Source: Ilex aquifolium (taxonomy: Eukaryota; Streptophyta; Magnoliopsida; Aquifoliales; Aquifoliaceae). Taken from it: DNA of 64,000 bases. The stretch is taken from the NCBI GenBank assembly GCA_951799425.1, contig OX637394.1:43387642-43451641 (forward strand), read 5' to 3'. A model generated the notes under the pieces. That model searched no databases. It saw only the letters and a list, made by a program, of their open reading frames with translations, and was not told the DNA's origin. This document shows, in pieces, positions 1-11,091 of this stretch; position 1 is the stretch's first letter; every line of letters begins with the position of its first letter. Made by a program: the position numbers and the translations under genes.

Positions 1-2004
1 TCCAAGCTCTTGATGGTAGAAGCTTGCTTCTCTGTAATCTCTCGAAGACTCTGAAGTTGGGCTTGGAGGTCATCATTAGCAAAGGTCAGCTCTGCAGCTT
101 TAAATTCCCACGCCTTGGACGCCTTAACAGAGCTCTCCATAGAACGGATTCGGCTCAGCAAACCCCTCACGTGTATAGCCAGCTGAGGAGAAACACGATC
201 AGAAAGAGGGAGTAAAAAGAAAAGACAAGCATAAGGTGGGAGTTTATAGAAGAATGACAAGTACTTACAGCTGTAGTCCCGTAGAGAGCTGAGTTGATGG
301 AGCTCTCAAGAGGCATAGTGGCAGCCCTCAGAACATCAGAATCAGGAATGATGGAAGTAATGACACCTGCGGCAAGGTCAACGTTGTCAAAAACAGAGTC
401 TTCACTCCCTTCTGTTTTAGGGAACTCCCATTTCTCCAGCTTGGAGCTCGGTTGAGATGGCTGGGAGGTGTGCTCAGATGATCCAAGAGGAGGAGAGGCC
501 AGCAGAAGCTGAGGAATTAACCCCAGGGCCCCCTCAACCTCAGATGATGAGGGAGAGGTCTGGTCTTGGGCATGAACTTTATCAGGAGCCTGCAGAGCCC
601 CTGTTGCTGGAAGGATCTCTGGGGCTCGAGGGGAGCCCGATGAGGGGGCATCAATTCCAAGAGTCGAAGCAAGGGAGGTTGGTGGTTTAGAAGGGGCTCC
701 TGTAGTTGAGATAGGGAAGTTGGGTGGCAATCCCAATCTCTGCACCTTAGCTCGGGTAACAAGACGGTTACCAGAACCGACCTCTGCCTTGCGCTTGCTT
801 TTACCCTTCAACAGAGCTATCTTGGCCTTAAGTTCTTCTTGGGAGGGCTCCATCGAGGAAGAACCTAAAAGATAAAAAAAAAAAATCAATCAAAACGAGC
901 CAGTTAAGAAGGAACAGGGAGAAAACTACTACCTGCCACCTCAGCTGAATCTACAGGAAGAGGAATAGGTGCTTTGACAGAAAGAGGAGTGGGGGATTCT
1001 ATTACTATCCCAGGAGGGCTGAACCCGTGCTCTACAAGGAGCCAAGGTCTGATGAGCTCAGAGTATCTCGCTGTAGAGCACTTCTCTAACCTCAGCAACA
1101 CCTCTTCGTCTTCTGAGCTGAGCTCAAGCCGTTCACCTAGGAACCAATATAAACACAGCAAAGTCAGAGAAAGCCACAAAATCCGGTCACAGTCAGGATT
1201 GGATAAGGACTTACCCAGGTTTTCAGGGACAGACCAAGCCCTGAGGATTGGAAGAGTGTCTGTCTTATCTGCAGAATTGTATTCCCATTGTGAGCCCTCC
1301 ACAAAAAGGAACTGTTTTTTCCAATGCTTGTGGGAGCTCGGGGGATCAGAAATGATCACTTTAGTCTTTGTTCATCTGGAAATATACAGAAAGCATTCAG
1401 AAGCATTGTGCTTGACGTTGAAAAAGTGTGTGAGCAAGGGAATATGACTCCCTAGGTTTGTGGATTTTGAAGAAGACAAAAAGACCACTAGGACTCCCCA
1501 GAAATTAGGTGGGAGCTGAGCAGGACAGACGTTGAAGTGCTGAAGTACACCTTTTATAAAAGGGTGTAGGGGAAAGCGCAGACCGTTCTCAAAGGCAGCC
1601 ACAAAGAAGCATACCTTCTTATGAACTTGGGAAACATATGGGGTATACTCGTCCGGACACTAGTATTTAACCCCTGGAGGGAAACCATAACGAGCACTCA
1701 AAACCTTCATGAGAGACGGGCTGACCTCACTATGGCCTACATTCTCTGCGTGACTGAAAGCAGATGACACCCCTGGAGCTGAAACACCTACGCCACTCAC
1801 TTTGCCCTTGCCCTTGTTCGAGTTTTTGACCACGGGGGAATGTGTAAAGGGAGGCTCGTTAGTAGGTCCCTGAGCATCAACGGAGTCAACACCAGGGAAA
1901 TTGTCGATCTCCTCACCCACGGCCCCTAAGTCAGAATCCTCTTCGACTGACCGGTCTCCTAAGAGGGAAACAGAGGAAGGGGTGGCTCCGGAGGAAGTAG
2001 ACAT
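1..2004 (-). pseudogene. Antisense gene of the Tat element (transposase_28-like), partial
   Basis: The - strand carries a gene that starts MSTSSGATPSSVSLL at about 2004 and reads leftward past the window edge. Recognisable parts, in order, are an acidic N-terminus (SVEEDSDLG), a conserved block around FENGLRFPLHPF near 1600, a block with HKHWKKQFLFVEG near 1330, a block with GERLELSSEDEE after a GT–AG gap near 1140-1220, and a Ser/Pro/Lys-rich part beginning MEPSQEELKAK near 850. The same order occurs at 42824-45454. It resembles the plant family often labelled putative gypsy type transposon (Pfam Transposase_28). Function is unknown. It is broken at least once, judging from changes of frame not explained by introns. 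Confidence 0.6.
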
Positions 2005-2643
2005 AGTTGGGCAGGTAAAGGGGAGCTTGAAAGACCTGTAGAGGGGGGGAATTTCAAAAAAGCACTCCTTAAGAACTCTGGGGTCGACGCAATTGTGAGC
2101 GATGATAAAGATTCTAGCGGTAGAATAGGGATCCAAAAAGTGAGGAAGATGAATCAGGGAAAAGCCTCTGTTCCTAAAATAACAGAATCGAAAAGTCCAA
2201 AAATGAAGAAACCACCTCAGACTCGAGGGATTCAGAACGAAAATAACAGGTAGGGAACCAAGAACGTACCTAATCGAGGATGAACAGCAAGCCAAAGTTC
2301 GGAGGGAGCAAGCCACACATACCAATTCGAAGGAAAATGAGTTTTAGCAAAACCCTAAATTCGTCGAAGGATTGGGGGGAGTCTGAATCTGCAAGGAAGG
2401 TGGAAGATGGAAGGCTTGAAGATTCAAGAGGGAAAAATGGCCGTTAGTGTCAATTCAAAGGCATTTAAAGCCAACTGTACCAAGTGGACAACGTGCACGG
2501 GAAACGAGGAAATGAAATGATTACCCGTAATCGTCAAAAACTTGTTCGCACGAGAACCGAGGTCGACAACTGGAGGTCAGCTATAATCGGACCTCAGCTC
2601 AGCCCCTACCCAAGATCACTTGGGCTAAGGGCTGGGGGACAAC

Positions 2644-3211
2644 TGATAGTACCCAAAATCAGTTCTAAGTGTAAGTTTAGCCCATGAGGTCAGTTCGGAG
2701 CTCCAGGGCTCAGAAGATCAGAGAGCTCTGGCTCTCCCATCCGAAATAATAGCCGTATCAGTAGGGGAAGCAGCTGATTGATAGCTGGCACCTCCCAAAT
2801 AAAAATCAAGCAACATCCTAGGTGGGAAACCCTTAATTAACCAGGATCCCCTCCCAGAATTAAGGGGGATCCCATGAATAGGGGGCGTAGATCTCGGTAG
2901 AGATTCCTTAGGGTTAGGAATAATATTATAAGTACTGAACAATTACCCCAACAGAAAAGGGGCAGGAATGTAGAGAATAATTCTGTAAAATTCTTTGAGA
3001 ATCAATAAAGAGAAGGGAGCAAGTGCCTCCATTAGAGAGTAGACTAGCCGAGCTCATCCGCCGGTGAACCACTATATTTCTATTATGTTGCACACACTAC
3101 ACCTCAGTTAATCAGAGCACTCATCCACCAATTCACGAGCCTTGTAGCTCAGATCCATCCCATACAATTGAACCCTATCTCATTGCCCATTCACGTGGAA
3201 TTACACCATCA
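2644..3211 (+). repeat. 3' LTR of the Tat element at the left edge
   Basis: The LTR begins TGATAGTACCC right after the polypurine tract and ends ACACCATCA, giving the TG...CA ends of this family. Read on the - strand it resembles the solo LTR at 9712-10291 and, more distantly, the 715-bp LTRs of the young element. Shared landmarks are the ATACCC...ATCA end and the CCGGTGAACCACTATA block near 3062. Length is 568 bp. The five bases after it are GAGAT; the partner duplication lies outside the window. Confidence 0.75.
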
Positions 3212-3300
3212 GAGATATAGTGCAATGTGTTTCTAATATGAGAGAGAGGGTTGGGTAAGGTAAAATACACAGAGACAGAATCAATTTGCTAAGTTAGAAT

Positions 3301-3428
3301 ATCCTTAGCATATTAGTAAGTGGAATGATGTACAAATTTCCAGCACATAAATTATTTTTGGACTATCCTCAGCATACTAGTAAGTGGAATGATGTACAAA
3401 TTTCCAGCACATAAATTATTTTTGGACT
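3301..3428. repeat. Two-copy 64-bp tandem duplication
   Basis: The segments 3301-3364 and 3365-3428 are nearly the same; both contain AGTAAGTGGAATGATG and TTCCAGCACATAAA. This is a simple local duplication just beyond the Tat LTR. No coding potential is seen. Confidence 0.85.
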
Positions 3429-3486
3429 GACTAACTTGATTATCTAGTTCATGAGAATTAACTAGTAGTTACACAGGGCTTCTGTT

Positions 3487-3875
3487 TAGGGATGACAATG
3501 GACTGAGGCGGGGATGGGGACAGGGGCGGGGGCGAGGGAAGTAGTCTTCACCTGTGTACCCACTTTAAAAATATTCTTTCACCCCCGGTCCATCCCATTA
3601 ACGAGGAAAATTTTAATTCTCATCCCTGTCCTCGTCCATAATAATTAACTTCTATGATATTAAGAAATTTTTTTTTAAAAAAAACTATAACACCTCACTA
3701 ATGGATTTACAAGAAGGATGATTGAAATTAATCCTTGTCCCCGCCACCATTTCCACACGAATTTATACAGGTATTTCTGAATGCGTACATCGTCCAATAC
3801 GTATGATCCATCCCCGATTCAAACGAAATAAATTTGAACAAATACCCCTTTTTCTCCAATTCACTGTCATTCGTA
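3487..3875. mobile_element. hAT-like non-autonomous DNA transposon (MITE)
   Basis: The terminal inverted repeats are TAGGGATGACAATGG at the left and the reverse complement of TACGAATGACAGTG at the right. They are flanked by the 8-bp near-direct repeat CTTCTGTT / CTTCTGAT, which fits hAT. The G-rich left arm (GGGGATGGGGACAGGGGCG) is matched by C-rich stretches near the right side. It has no transposase. A truncated relative lies near 37990-38207. Confidence 0.75.
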
Positions 3876-4079
3876 CTTCTGATCCTCTAAATTTGGACTA
3901 AAAAATTTTCATATGAATTTTGGTCGGATTTATGTCATCCAAAATCACTCAATGTGCACGGATTGAGAGTAATTGTATGCATCTAGAAAAAATTACAATC
4001 ACAAGCAAAAACAAAACTCATCAATGGAATGACTTCCGAATAGTATTTATAAATATAAATGAAGGGGCATAAAATTATG

Positions 4080-4640
4080 CCACGTGGATGGGTAGGCACG
4101 TGGATATAGAAAGACAAAGTCACTGGGGTTTCGAGGACCTGCACTCTGTACCGAGCCGAGCTGTTACAGTTCGGATCATTTTACCGAGCAGAAATACCTA
4201 GCACAGTTTGAAGGTATGTCATAAACCGAACAATGAGATAATTGCCTATGATCAAGGGATTTAGCTGTAACTGCTAGGCAGAGTCAATAGCTCAAAAGAA
4301 CTGAGATTAAGGGAGCGTTAGCGAGATTTTTACGACTGCCAACAAACAATCCCTATGGAAGGGAGATGTGCTATCTTCCACACCAATAAAGGGAATCCCT
4401 GAAGACCATATAAAGCAGTAAGGATGCATGACAAGAGGTACGTTGAATCCTTCATAATACATTTCTTCATACTTACACCTACTAACTTAAGTATCGGAGT
4501 GCCTTCAATCGAAACACTTCGATCCTAGGCAATTTGTTCTTTTTTGCAAAAAGCACTTTCAAGAAGGGACAATTCTTTTGCGAAGATCAGGAGGAGCGAT
4601 GTTTTTATCCTCTTACAATACACATACACTTATATAGGTC
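4080..4640 (+). repeat. LTR-like fragment, probably solo or truncated Gypsy LTR
   Basis: The stretch from a CACGTGGAT-rich start through ACTTAAGTATCGGAGTGCC to GATCAGGAGGAGCGATG has the look of the R-U5 part of Tat-type LTRs; the LTR at 20200-20935 has a comparable ACTTAAGCTTCAGAGGGG block. I could not fix its ends or a target duplication, so this is a resemblance call only. Confidence 0.35.
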
Positions 4641-5525
4641 ATTTTTCTGTTTTGAGCGAGTTATCTATCTAATTTACAGTTAATAAGTTTAATTCTTATA
4701 ATATAAAAATACAACAACTATTAAAATTTATTCATTTACTTTGATCTAATGTTATAAAATTTGTCTCTAAATTTATTTTTCCACTTAAAAACATCTTCTT
4801 TGCATGATCCTCAATATCAGACAATTTAAATAACATATTCCCAAGGCCAAATGATTCACACTTATCTCTCTCTTTTCTCTCTCCCCGACCTTTAACTTAT
4901 TTTCTTTGTTCATTTTAATTTTAAATTATACGATTTAAAAATAAAAATAAATAATTATTTGAAATATAAATATTACACAATTATCATTCAATTTTTGATA
5001 TTATAAAGTGTCTTGAAAGTTATTGCTACTTAATATATCTACACTACTTCTAAAAGTACTTTACAAAGAAATTTTTTTATTTTCCTCTTTTATCCTTATA
5101 CAATTATATAAAGACTATCATATCTTATTTTTTTAATTTAACTCTTAGACTATTCTTATTCTAAGAATAAATATTCAATTACAAATATAATGAATAAATC
5201 TATATATAAATCTATTCTATATCTACTACTAAATGTACACATATAGAAAAAAAAACTTTTAGTTCACCATTTCTCCCTTCTAAAAAAGAATAAACATAGT
5301 CCTATCCTTTATCTTAACTATCTCATATCACTTGCATATCCAAAAGACCCATCAACTCTGTTCAGCATTTTATTATTCGTTCAGACTTCTCCATGGCTCT
5401 GTCTCTCTCGTCTTTCTTTCCATCAATCGTTTAAGTTTCCACTAAATTCTATCATTTTTTCAATCATTTTTTCAATCCATCACTATGTATCGATTGCCCA
5501 AAGACTAGAGAAAATAAACTCAATT
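4641..5525. other. AT-rich intergenic stretch, nothing recognised
   Basis: Very AT-rich with runs of T and A and several short CT-rich patches (4866-4890, 5395-5420). No reading frame, RNA gene or clear transposon ends are visible. Confidence 0.6.
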
Positions 5526-5920
5526 GGAGTTGACTAGGTACCCCAAAAAAAAAAAAAATTCGATACCATATCTCCAATTATTACATATGTGGTTACTTTT
5601 CTTATATTTATGAGTATTTTTATTATTGTTGTGGTATTTTAAAAAATGATAAAAATAGTTACTACAATAGTGATTAAAATACTCACAAATATAATAAAAA
5701 AACTTACAAATGTAATAAATTACTCACAAAAGTGGTAATTTTTTGTACAAAGAAAAGTGGTAAAAATAATTACCACAAATGTGATAAAAATACCCAAAAT
5801 AATAGTAAAAATACCCACAAAAATGATAAATCAACCACAAAAATTAAAAAAATACTCTTTGAAATAATATATTTTGAAGGTGTAGTACTGAAATTTTTTT
5901 GGGGTACTATAGTCAAGTCC
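5526..5920. mobile_element. Mutator-like MITE, family M1, copy A
   Basis: The ends are GGAGTTGACTAGGTACCCC and, on the other strand, GGACTTGACTATAGTACCCC. They are flanked by a perfect 9-bp direct repeat AACTCAATT (5517-5525 and 5921-5929), which is the target duplication length of Mutator-like elements. The interior is a degenerate run of roughly 20-bp units of the type ACAAATGTGGTAAAAATAC on one strand. Three relatives are present at 25594, 36509 and 38590. No transposase is present. Confidence 0.85.
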
Positions 5921-6507
5921 AACTCAATTATTGGGCTTCTTGTATTTTAATATTCTAACCGTAATTATTCCAATCCATCGCGATTTCTTGTTTATCAACT
6001 CAATCTTTACTCTATTTTGTAGGAATGTTTTCTTACAGCAATTATGGAAATGATAATTGCCCACGTCACGCTTAACATGTGTAAGGGTGTTTGTTTCCAA
6101 AATGGTTGTTAATATAATTGCCCACGCCACGCTTTAATGTAGATCGTTTAGCAACAAATCACGTGAGAATACCCTACAAAATCATTCCAATACTTCTAAT
6201 ACATAATTTAGTTGCTCCTTAAAAAAAAAAAAGATTGGAACATTTATGACATTGAGTACTATTAATCCATTTTTTTAATAAATGACATGACATGATGAAA
6301 TTATTCAGTGTACAATCATGTTATGCAATTCTTGCGACTCTTATTTTTATCAAACTAATAAATAATCAAAATGTAAGCCTAATTCAAATGCATATGCGTG
6401 CGTTTTTTTTTTTGTATGATCTATTTATTGAATTAACGAAGTAAATTATAATCTTTGAGGTTATTCGGATAAAAAAAAATTAATGATTTGGAAACCTTCA
6501 CAAGTTA
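5921..6507. other. Intergenic stretch, nothing coding recognised
   Basis: AT-rich DNA. The only structure noticed is a short near-repeat, ATAATTGCCCACGTCACGCTT at about 6051 and ATAATTGCCCACGCCACGCTT at about 6113, with no known meaning. Confidence 0.55.
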
Positions 6508-6683
6508 TTATTATTTTTTTTAAGGGAAACGGTAAATATTTTATTCATTAGGAATATCAGAGATAAAAACGACATTACAAATTCATGTGCTTGCTCATTC
6601 CATACAATTAAAATCTCAATAAAATCTCGCATGTTTAGTAAAATAATGTGCAACCCGATTGCCGTTCCTACGGGCTAAAGCCA
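6508..6683 (-). mobile_element. 5'-truncated LINE (L1-type) 3' tail
   Basis: On the - strand the start of the insert reads like the end of a plant L1 RNase H domain: the residues ARRNGNRVAHYFTKHAR can be read near 6610-6670. The insert ends in an A-rich tail (seen on + as TTATTATTTTTTTTAAGGG). A perfect 12-bp direct repeat CTTCACAAGTTA brackets it (6496-6507 and 6684-6695), a typical LINE target duplication. It is dead on arrival, only about 176 bp long. Confidence 0.8.
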
Positions 6684-7136
6684 CTTCACAAGTTAATTAG
6701 AACTAGTTGTCACACGCAATCAAACTATCAATATAGGAGTAATTTAGATAAAATAAATCTAAAACTATGACTCAAATTGATCCACAGTACAACGTAGGTG
6801 TAGATCAATTTATATATACAATAAATGACAGCTATTGGTCGTACCTGGGGGGATTCGATTGGATGCATTATTAAATGGGATAACAACCAGACCCTCAGGC
6901 AAGTAGTTATTGACAAAAAATCTGATTTGGGTCCTCCATTGTGGGTAGAAAGGACCATACCATAATGACCATACATAGCTCCTGCAGTTTTGGGTATGCC
7001 TAACCAAATGCTATCATACCATGAGGTCATGCAATCAATAATGTGCTCAATTATTAATGTGTGTGACCACTCAAACATTGATGGTAAGATATTAATGAAT
7101 CGTATCGTCCTGTCTTTTTAAATCCTATAAATTTTA
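6684..7136. other. Intergenic stretch, nothing recognised
   Basis: Open frames on the - strand here (up to about 116 codons) are short, lack a recognisable domain and show no partner exons. I treat the stretch as non-coding. Confidence 0.5.
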
Positions 7137-7308
7137 GAGGAATGTTTTATATTCTAAATTTGTATTCCAAATGTGCATCCCAAATGAATAGGAACCATTG
7201 AATGAGTGGGTCCTACCAACTTTTTTAATTGGGACCCACTGATCCAACCATCTTTATTGATTTTGGATACACATTTGGTATACAAATTTGGGATATATAG
7301 CATTGTTC
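7137..7308. mobile_element. Short MITE, family M2, copy A
   Basis: The ends GAGGAATGTTTTATATTC and (other strand) GAACAATGCTATATATCCC are inverted repeats, flanked by the 9-bp direct repeat TAAATTTTA (7128-7136 and 7309-7317; 8 bp is also possible). The interior has the phrase GGGACCCACTGATCCAA and its mirror. Related copies lie at 30257 and 30655. It is probably hAT- or Mutator-derived and has no coding sequence. Confidence 0.75.
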
Positions 7309-8199
7309 TAAATTTTATAGTATTATTTTTTGTTCAATTTTATAATATCCATGCATTGACATCTGTATGGGTTCATTTACTTGACACGATTTGACAAATT
7401 TCATTTGTCTATCATCCAAATCCATTGGCATTAACCCTCAATCTACTAACTTCATATCATTTTTTGTTTTACGTTTGCAGGTCATATTTGAAATTAATAG
7501 GTCAACTTTAAAGTTATTCCGATTGATGCGACGAAAGTAAACTTATCTTGAGGTTTTTGCACGAATTATTTGCCACCAAGTTTTTTCCAAGACCTTCTGT
7601 TGATGACCAAATTTGGTGAGTTAGGTCCCTTATTTTATTATTATTTTTTTCAAGGTAATTTTTAAGGGCTTTGAAATAAAATAAATCAGATTTGTTTAGA
7701 CCTCAGTTTTTTTATCAACTTATGCATCAATTTTTTAGACCTAAAAAAACTTATTTAGGCTGATTCACAAAATTGATTTTATGAGTTTTTCTTTCGATTT
7801 TTGGAGTTTGGTCGCAGGTCTCACATAATTTTTAAATATATTATAAAATATTATTAGTGACGTAAAAAATTTTGAAATTCATATTTTGGGATCTACTATG
7901 CATAATCTATACATACATACAATTATTTTTTATTTTAACACAAAAAAAACCAAAAAAAGTTAGAAAGTCAGTACAAACAGATTTCCCAAATTTTTCAATT
8001 TTTCAATGAATTTTTTTAACTCTTATTTTTTTGGGAAACTTTTCAAACCACAGTAAAAAAAACCAATTCTAAATAGACCCAATGCAGCATTAAAAAAAAA
8101 AAAACTTGAAGAGACAATGAGATTGAAAACGAAATCTTAGTAGTTACTAATTAGCACTTTTCCCCCATTTTTTAATTCATTTTTAAATGATATATATAT
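7309..8199. other. AT-rich intergenic stretch, nothing recognised
   Basis: No gene, RNA or clear element ends were seen. Homopolymer T and A runs dominate (7630-7660, 8088-8104). Confidence 0.55.
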
Positions 8200-9711
8200 T
8201 TCCACTAGCTAGTGTTAGATTGTGTCACAATCACATAGCGGCCAAAAATCTCACTGATTTGCTCTTGGCATTTTTCAGTAGGAAACTTCTGATTGGGATC
8301 TTATCATATAATTAAAAAGTTGTGGGTTAGTTGTGACATTAATGGTTTAAATGATACAAATATAATATACACTTCAATGCTGTGGATCTTCAAAATTTGG
8401 ATAGCTGGATTGTTGATTTTGTACAACCATTAATTAAACATAGATATCATAAGTTGGTTTGATAACTGCATACCTACATCAATATATCGTACTTTCATTC
8501 ACAGGTAAAAAGATTGAACACTAAATTTTAGGTGTTGAATACTGAATTCTTTAATCTGATAACAGTTTGATTTTTACTGAAATTTAAGTACTGAATTTGA
8601 TCAAATTGTTTGATAAATATCAGAAATTGAAATCTAAAAATTATTATTTTTTCAATTTTGCCATTCAACTCTTTACATTGAGTTTCTTTATTAAATATAT
8701 ATATGTTAAAGTACCAAGAAATTTAGCCTATAACCCTAATAATACAACTTTGAATGAATTTCTTTCTTAAAAAATCAATATAATTAACATACTCACGCAA
8801 AAAGAAATCTTCATCTTTATATGATAATTTGACCAAACGGTATAAAAACTTGACCCAAAAAAAAAAAAAAATAGTGTAAAAACGAGTGAAACGAGAATAA
8901 GACAACGACATTAGGAACTGCCGAATCGAGAGTGGTAAGCCTCAAAATCTTTGACCAGGAAAATATTTTGTGATATATGTTTCTACTTTCTACACATGAC
9001 CCACCACAATTCATTGCATACCCTATTTGGTGCGAATTTCAAAGAGATTAAGGTGGTGAATAGAAGATGCTGTCATTTCCTGTTATGGAAAGAACAAAAA
9101 GAAGAGTCTTTAATGTCATATTTTCAGATATATTCTCACCCGTGACATTCCAACAAACTCTCCCACATCTGTGAAACACATCGAATTCAACTCACCCTTG
9201 ATTTTAATCCACTATTATCTACAAGCACCAGATACAAATTTACTCTTATGAGTTGCTACAATCATCCATGTCTTTTAAGAGCTTAGATCTTGACCTACAT
9301 CATCTATGAATCCTTTCCTACGACTTACGTGCTCATGAGAGGATTCAATGGTCAATTGCTTTACCAATCTCTTATGGCATAGCTCAGTGACCCGTAAACG
9401 CATGAAACACAAAATCAATATTAGATGGATGTAGACATTAATATATTCCAAACCATTTTCTTAACATAACTAAAATTCCAAGAGTCAAATCTTGAAGAAC
9501 CATCTTTAAAATCAACACACTACATAGCTTTGATACCATTTTTTTAATTTTGCACAATGGTTAATTAACATTGATATTATAAATTGAAAGATAATAATTC
9601 AAGATAAGAAAAATAGGAAAATAAAAAACAAATATATAATGTGATTTAATACAACATACCCATGTCGATACACCGTACTTACACATATGGACCAAAAAGT
9701 TACATTGATAC

Positions 9712-10291
9712 TGATGGTGTAAATCTACGTATACGAGCTGTGGAATAGAATTAATTCGCATGAACGATCTGCGTGAATCTAAGTAGGGTGTCTGAGCTGC
9801 AAGGCTCGTATCTAATAGCACTGGCCGATGCTTAGGGGAATCAGGAAAGGGGATGGTAACACGACAAAGTTATAGTGGTTCACCGGCCTGAACTCGGTTA
9901 GTCCACTCAGCAATGGAGTCCCTAGCTCCTCTCTTTCTTATTGATCATGTTCAATGTGTTATCGATCTCTTTTTCTCATGGAAATGCACAGTACTTATAA
10001 TATTGTCTCCTCCCCTCCCGGATCTCTGCCGAGATCTTTGCCCCTTATTCATGGGATCTTCCTTGATCTTAGGAGGGGATTCTAATCAACTAAGGGTTTC
10101 CTTCTTGGGTCGTCGCATGATTTTCGCTTGGGTGATGCGCTATTAACCAGCTGTTTCCCCTGCTGATTCGGCTATTGTTTCGCTTGAATGGAGCTTGGGC
10201 TCTGGTCCTCTGAGCTCTGGAGTTTGACCTGACCTCTGGACCTGACTTCCTAAGCTGAACTCGCACTACTGATTAATTTTGGGTATCATCA
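9712..10291 (-). mobile_element. Solo LTR of a Tat (Retand-like) element
   Basis: The sequence from TGATGGTGTAAATCTACG to TTTTGGGTATCATCA is one LTR with no internal region. It is flanked by a perfect 5-bp direct repeat GATAC (9707-9711 and 10292-10296). It resembles the LTRs at 41460 and 54286 (TGATGGCGTAAAAC...GGTATCATCA) and the LTR at 2644 in reverse. A solo LTR with intact duplication is the usual product of LTR-LTR recombination. The matching blocks near 39876-39900 of dispersed repeat copy 2 show an unoccupied version of the site. The - orientation is taken from the young element. Confidence 0.88.
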
Positions 10292-10344
10292 GATACATTA
10301 TTAACAAACAAGTTAGTAATTGATTGCATGATACTAAGCCTTAT

Positions 10345-10790
10345 TTATAAGTGATAAAAGGAAAAAGACACATGCTCGGATTGAAGAGCTCGGTAGCTCG
10401 AATTAGCTTTGGCTCGGCAGTTAACCATCCCTCAGCCCTGGAAATTGGGCAAAGTCTGGTCCTATAAAGACTTCGACTAGTTCAACTCAACTACCACTTT
10501 CACTTAGCTAGTAAAACAGGGTCAAGCAAGTGGAACACAACATATTTAGTTCAAATAGGTGGATCAAGATCTGCTGACAACCTAACCAAATAGTTTATAA
10601 GAAGGGAATCCACGAAGGAGATGGAAGTAAGTGAATCAAACGCTAACACAAGTTTTCTCTCATTCCTCAACCATTCCTTTTTGACTTTATCATCGAAAGG
10701 TCGATCTTCGAAATCCTTCCGATCTCTGACTTACCTTTGCAAATACCCAAAAGGCGGATCAAAATTTTTGTAAATTTTCAATGAATACAT
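10345..10790 (+). repeat. LTR-like fragment
   Basis: A GC-richer patch with phrases such as GCTCGGTAGCTCGAATTAG and ATCATCGAAAGGTCGATCTT looks like U3-R of Gypsy LTRs. I could not find its ends or a target duplication. No coding sequence is seen. Confidence 0.3.
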
Positions 10791-11091
10791 AATTACTCTT
10801 TTCTTTATACAATTTTTTTTTTTTTTTTTTTGCAATGGTAGATTACCACTGTATATTGTAATTGTTTTATATATAATGGTAAATCACTGTTACATAAACC
10901 ATCGACTATTATAATTTACAATAATACATCAATAAATGAAGAAAAAACACCATACAAGATCAAAAAGAAAAGCTCGACAAAGGAGCACAATAGGATCCAA
11001 AAGGGAGAACATGAGAATTAACACATGGCAATTGACCATTAATTGATCTCAAGCAATGTTATTAGAATATAATTTTGAGACTGACGGGACT

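Larger units (their letters stand above)
1..3211 (+). mobile_element. Tat-clade Ty3/Gypsy (Retand-like) retrotransposon, 3' part
   Basis: This is the downstream end of a Tat-type element whose gag-pol lies left of the window. The order seen is an antisense gene on the - strand, a purine-rich tract ending GCTGGGGGACAAC at about 2643, then an LTR at 2644-3211. The antisense gene matches the one in the young element at 41460-55000 in block after block, but in the opposite orientation, so this element points right. Only one LTR is visible, so age cannot be estimated; divergence from the young copy suggests an older insertion. It is a fossil with at least one visible break in the antisense gene. 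Confidence 0.8.
8200..10920. repeat. Diverged dispersed repeat of unknown class, copy 1
   Basis: Blocks at about 8200-8510, 9140-9430, 9640-9711, 10292-10330 and 10820-10910 match, in the same order, blocks at about 38520-39120, 39545-39910, 40718-41000 and 41107-41190. Shared phrases include GGATAGCTGGATTGTTGATT (copy 2 has GGACAGCTGGATTGTTGATT), TCAATATATCGTACTT and GCAATGGT(A)AATTACCACTGTA. Copy 1 is interrupted by a solo LTR, copy 2 by two DNA transposons. I do not recognise proteins; a decayed LTR element is possible because GCTTTGATACCATTTT occurs near 9528. Confidence 0.6.

Noticed and set aside
6728-7078. A 116-codon - strand open frame.
   Set aside because: No domain, no codon pattern or splice partners; it lies in repeat-rich intergenic DNA next to a MITE.
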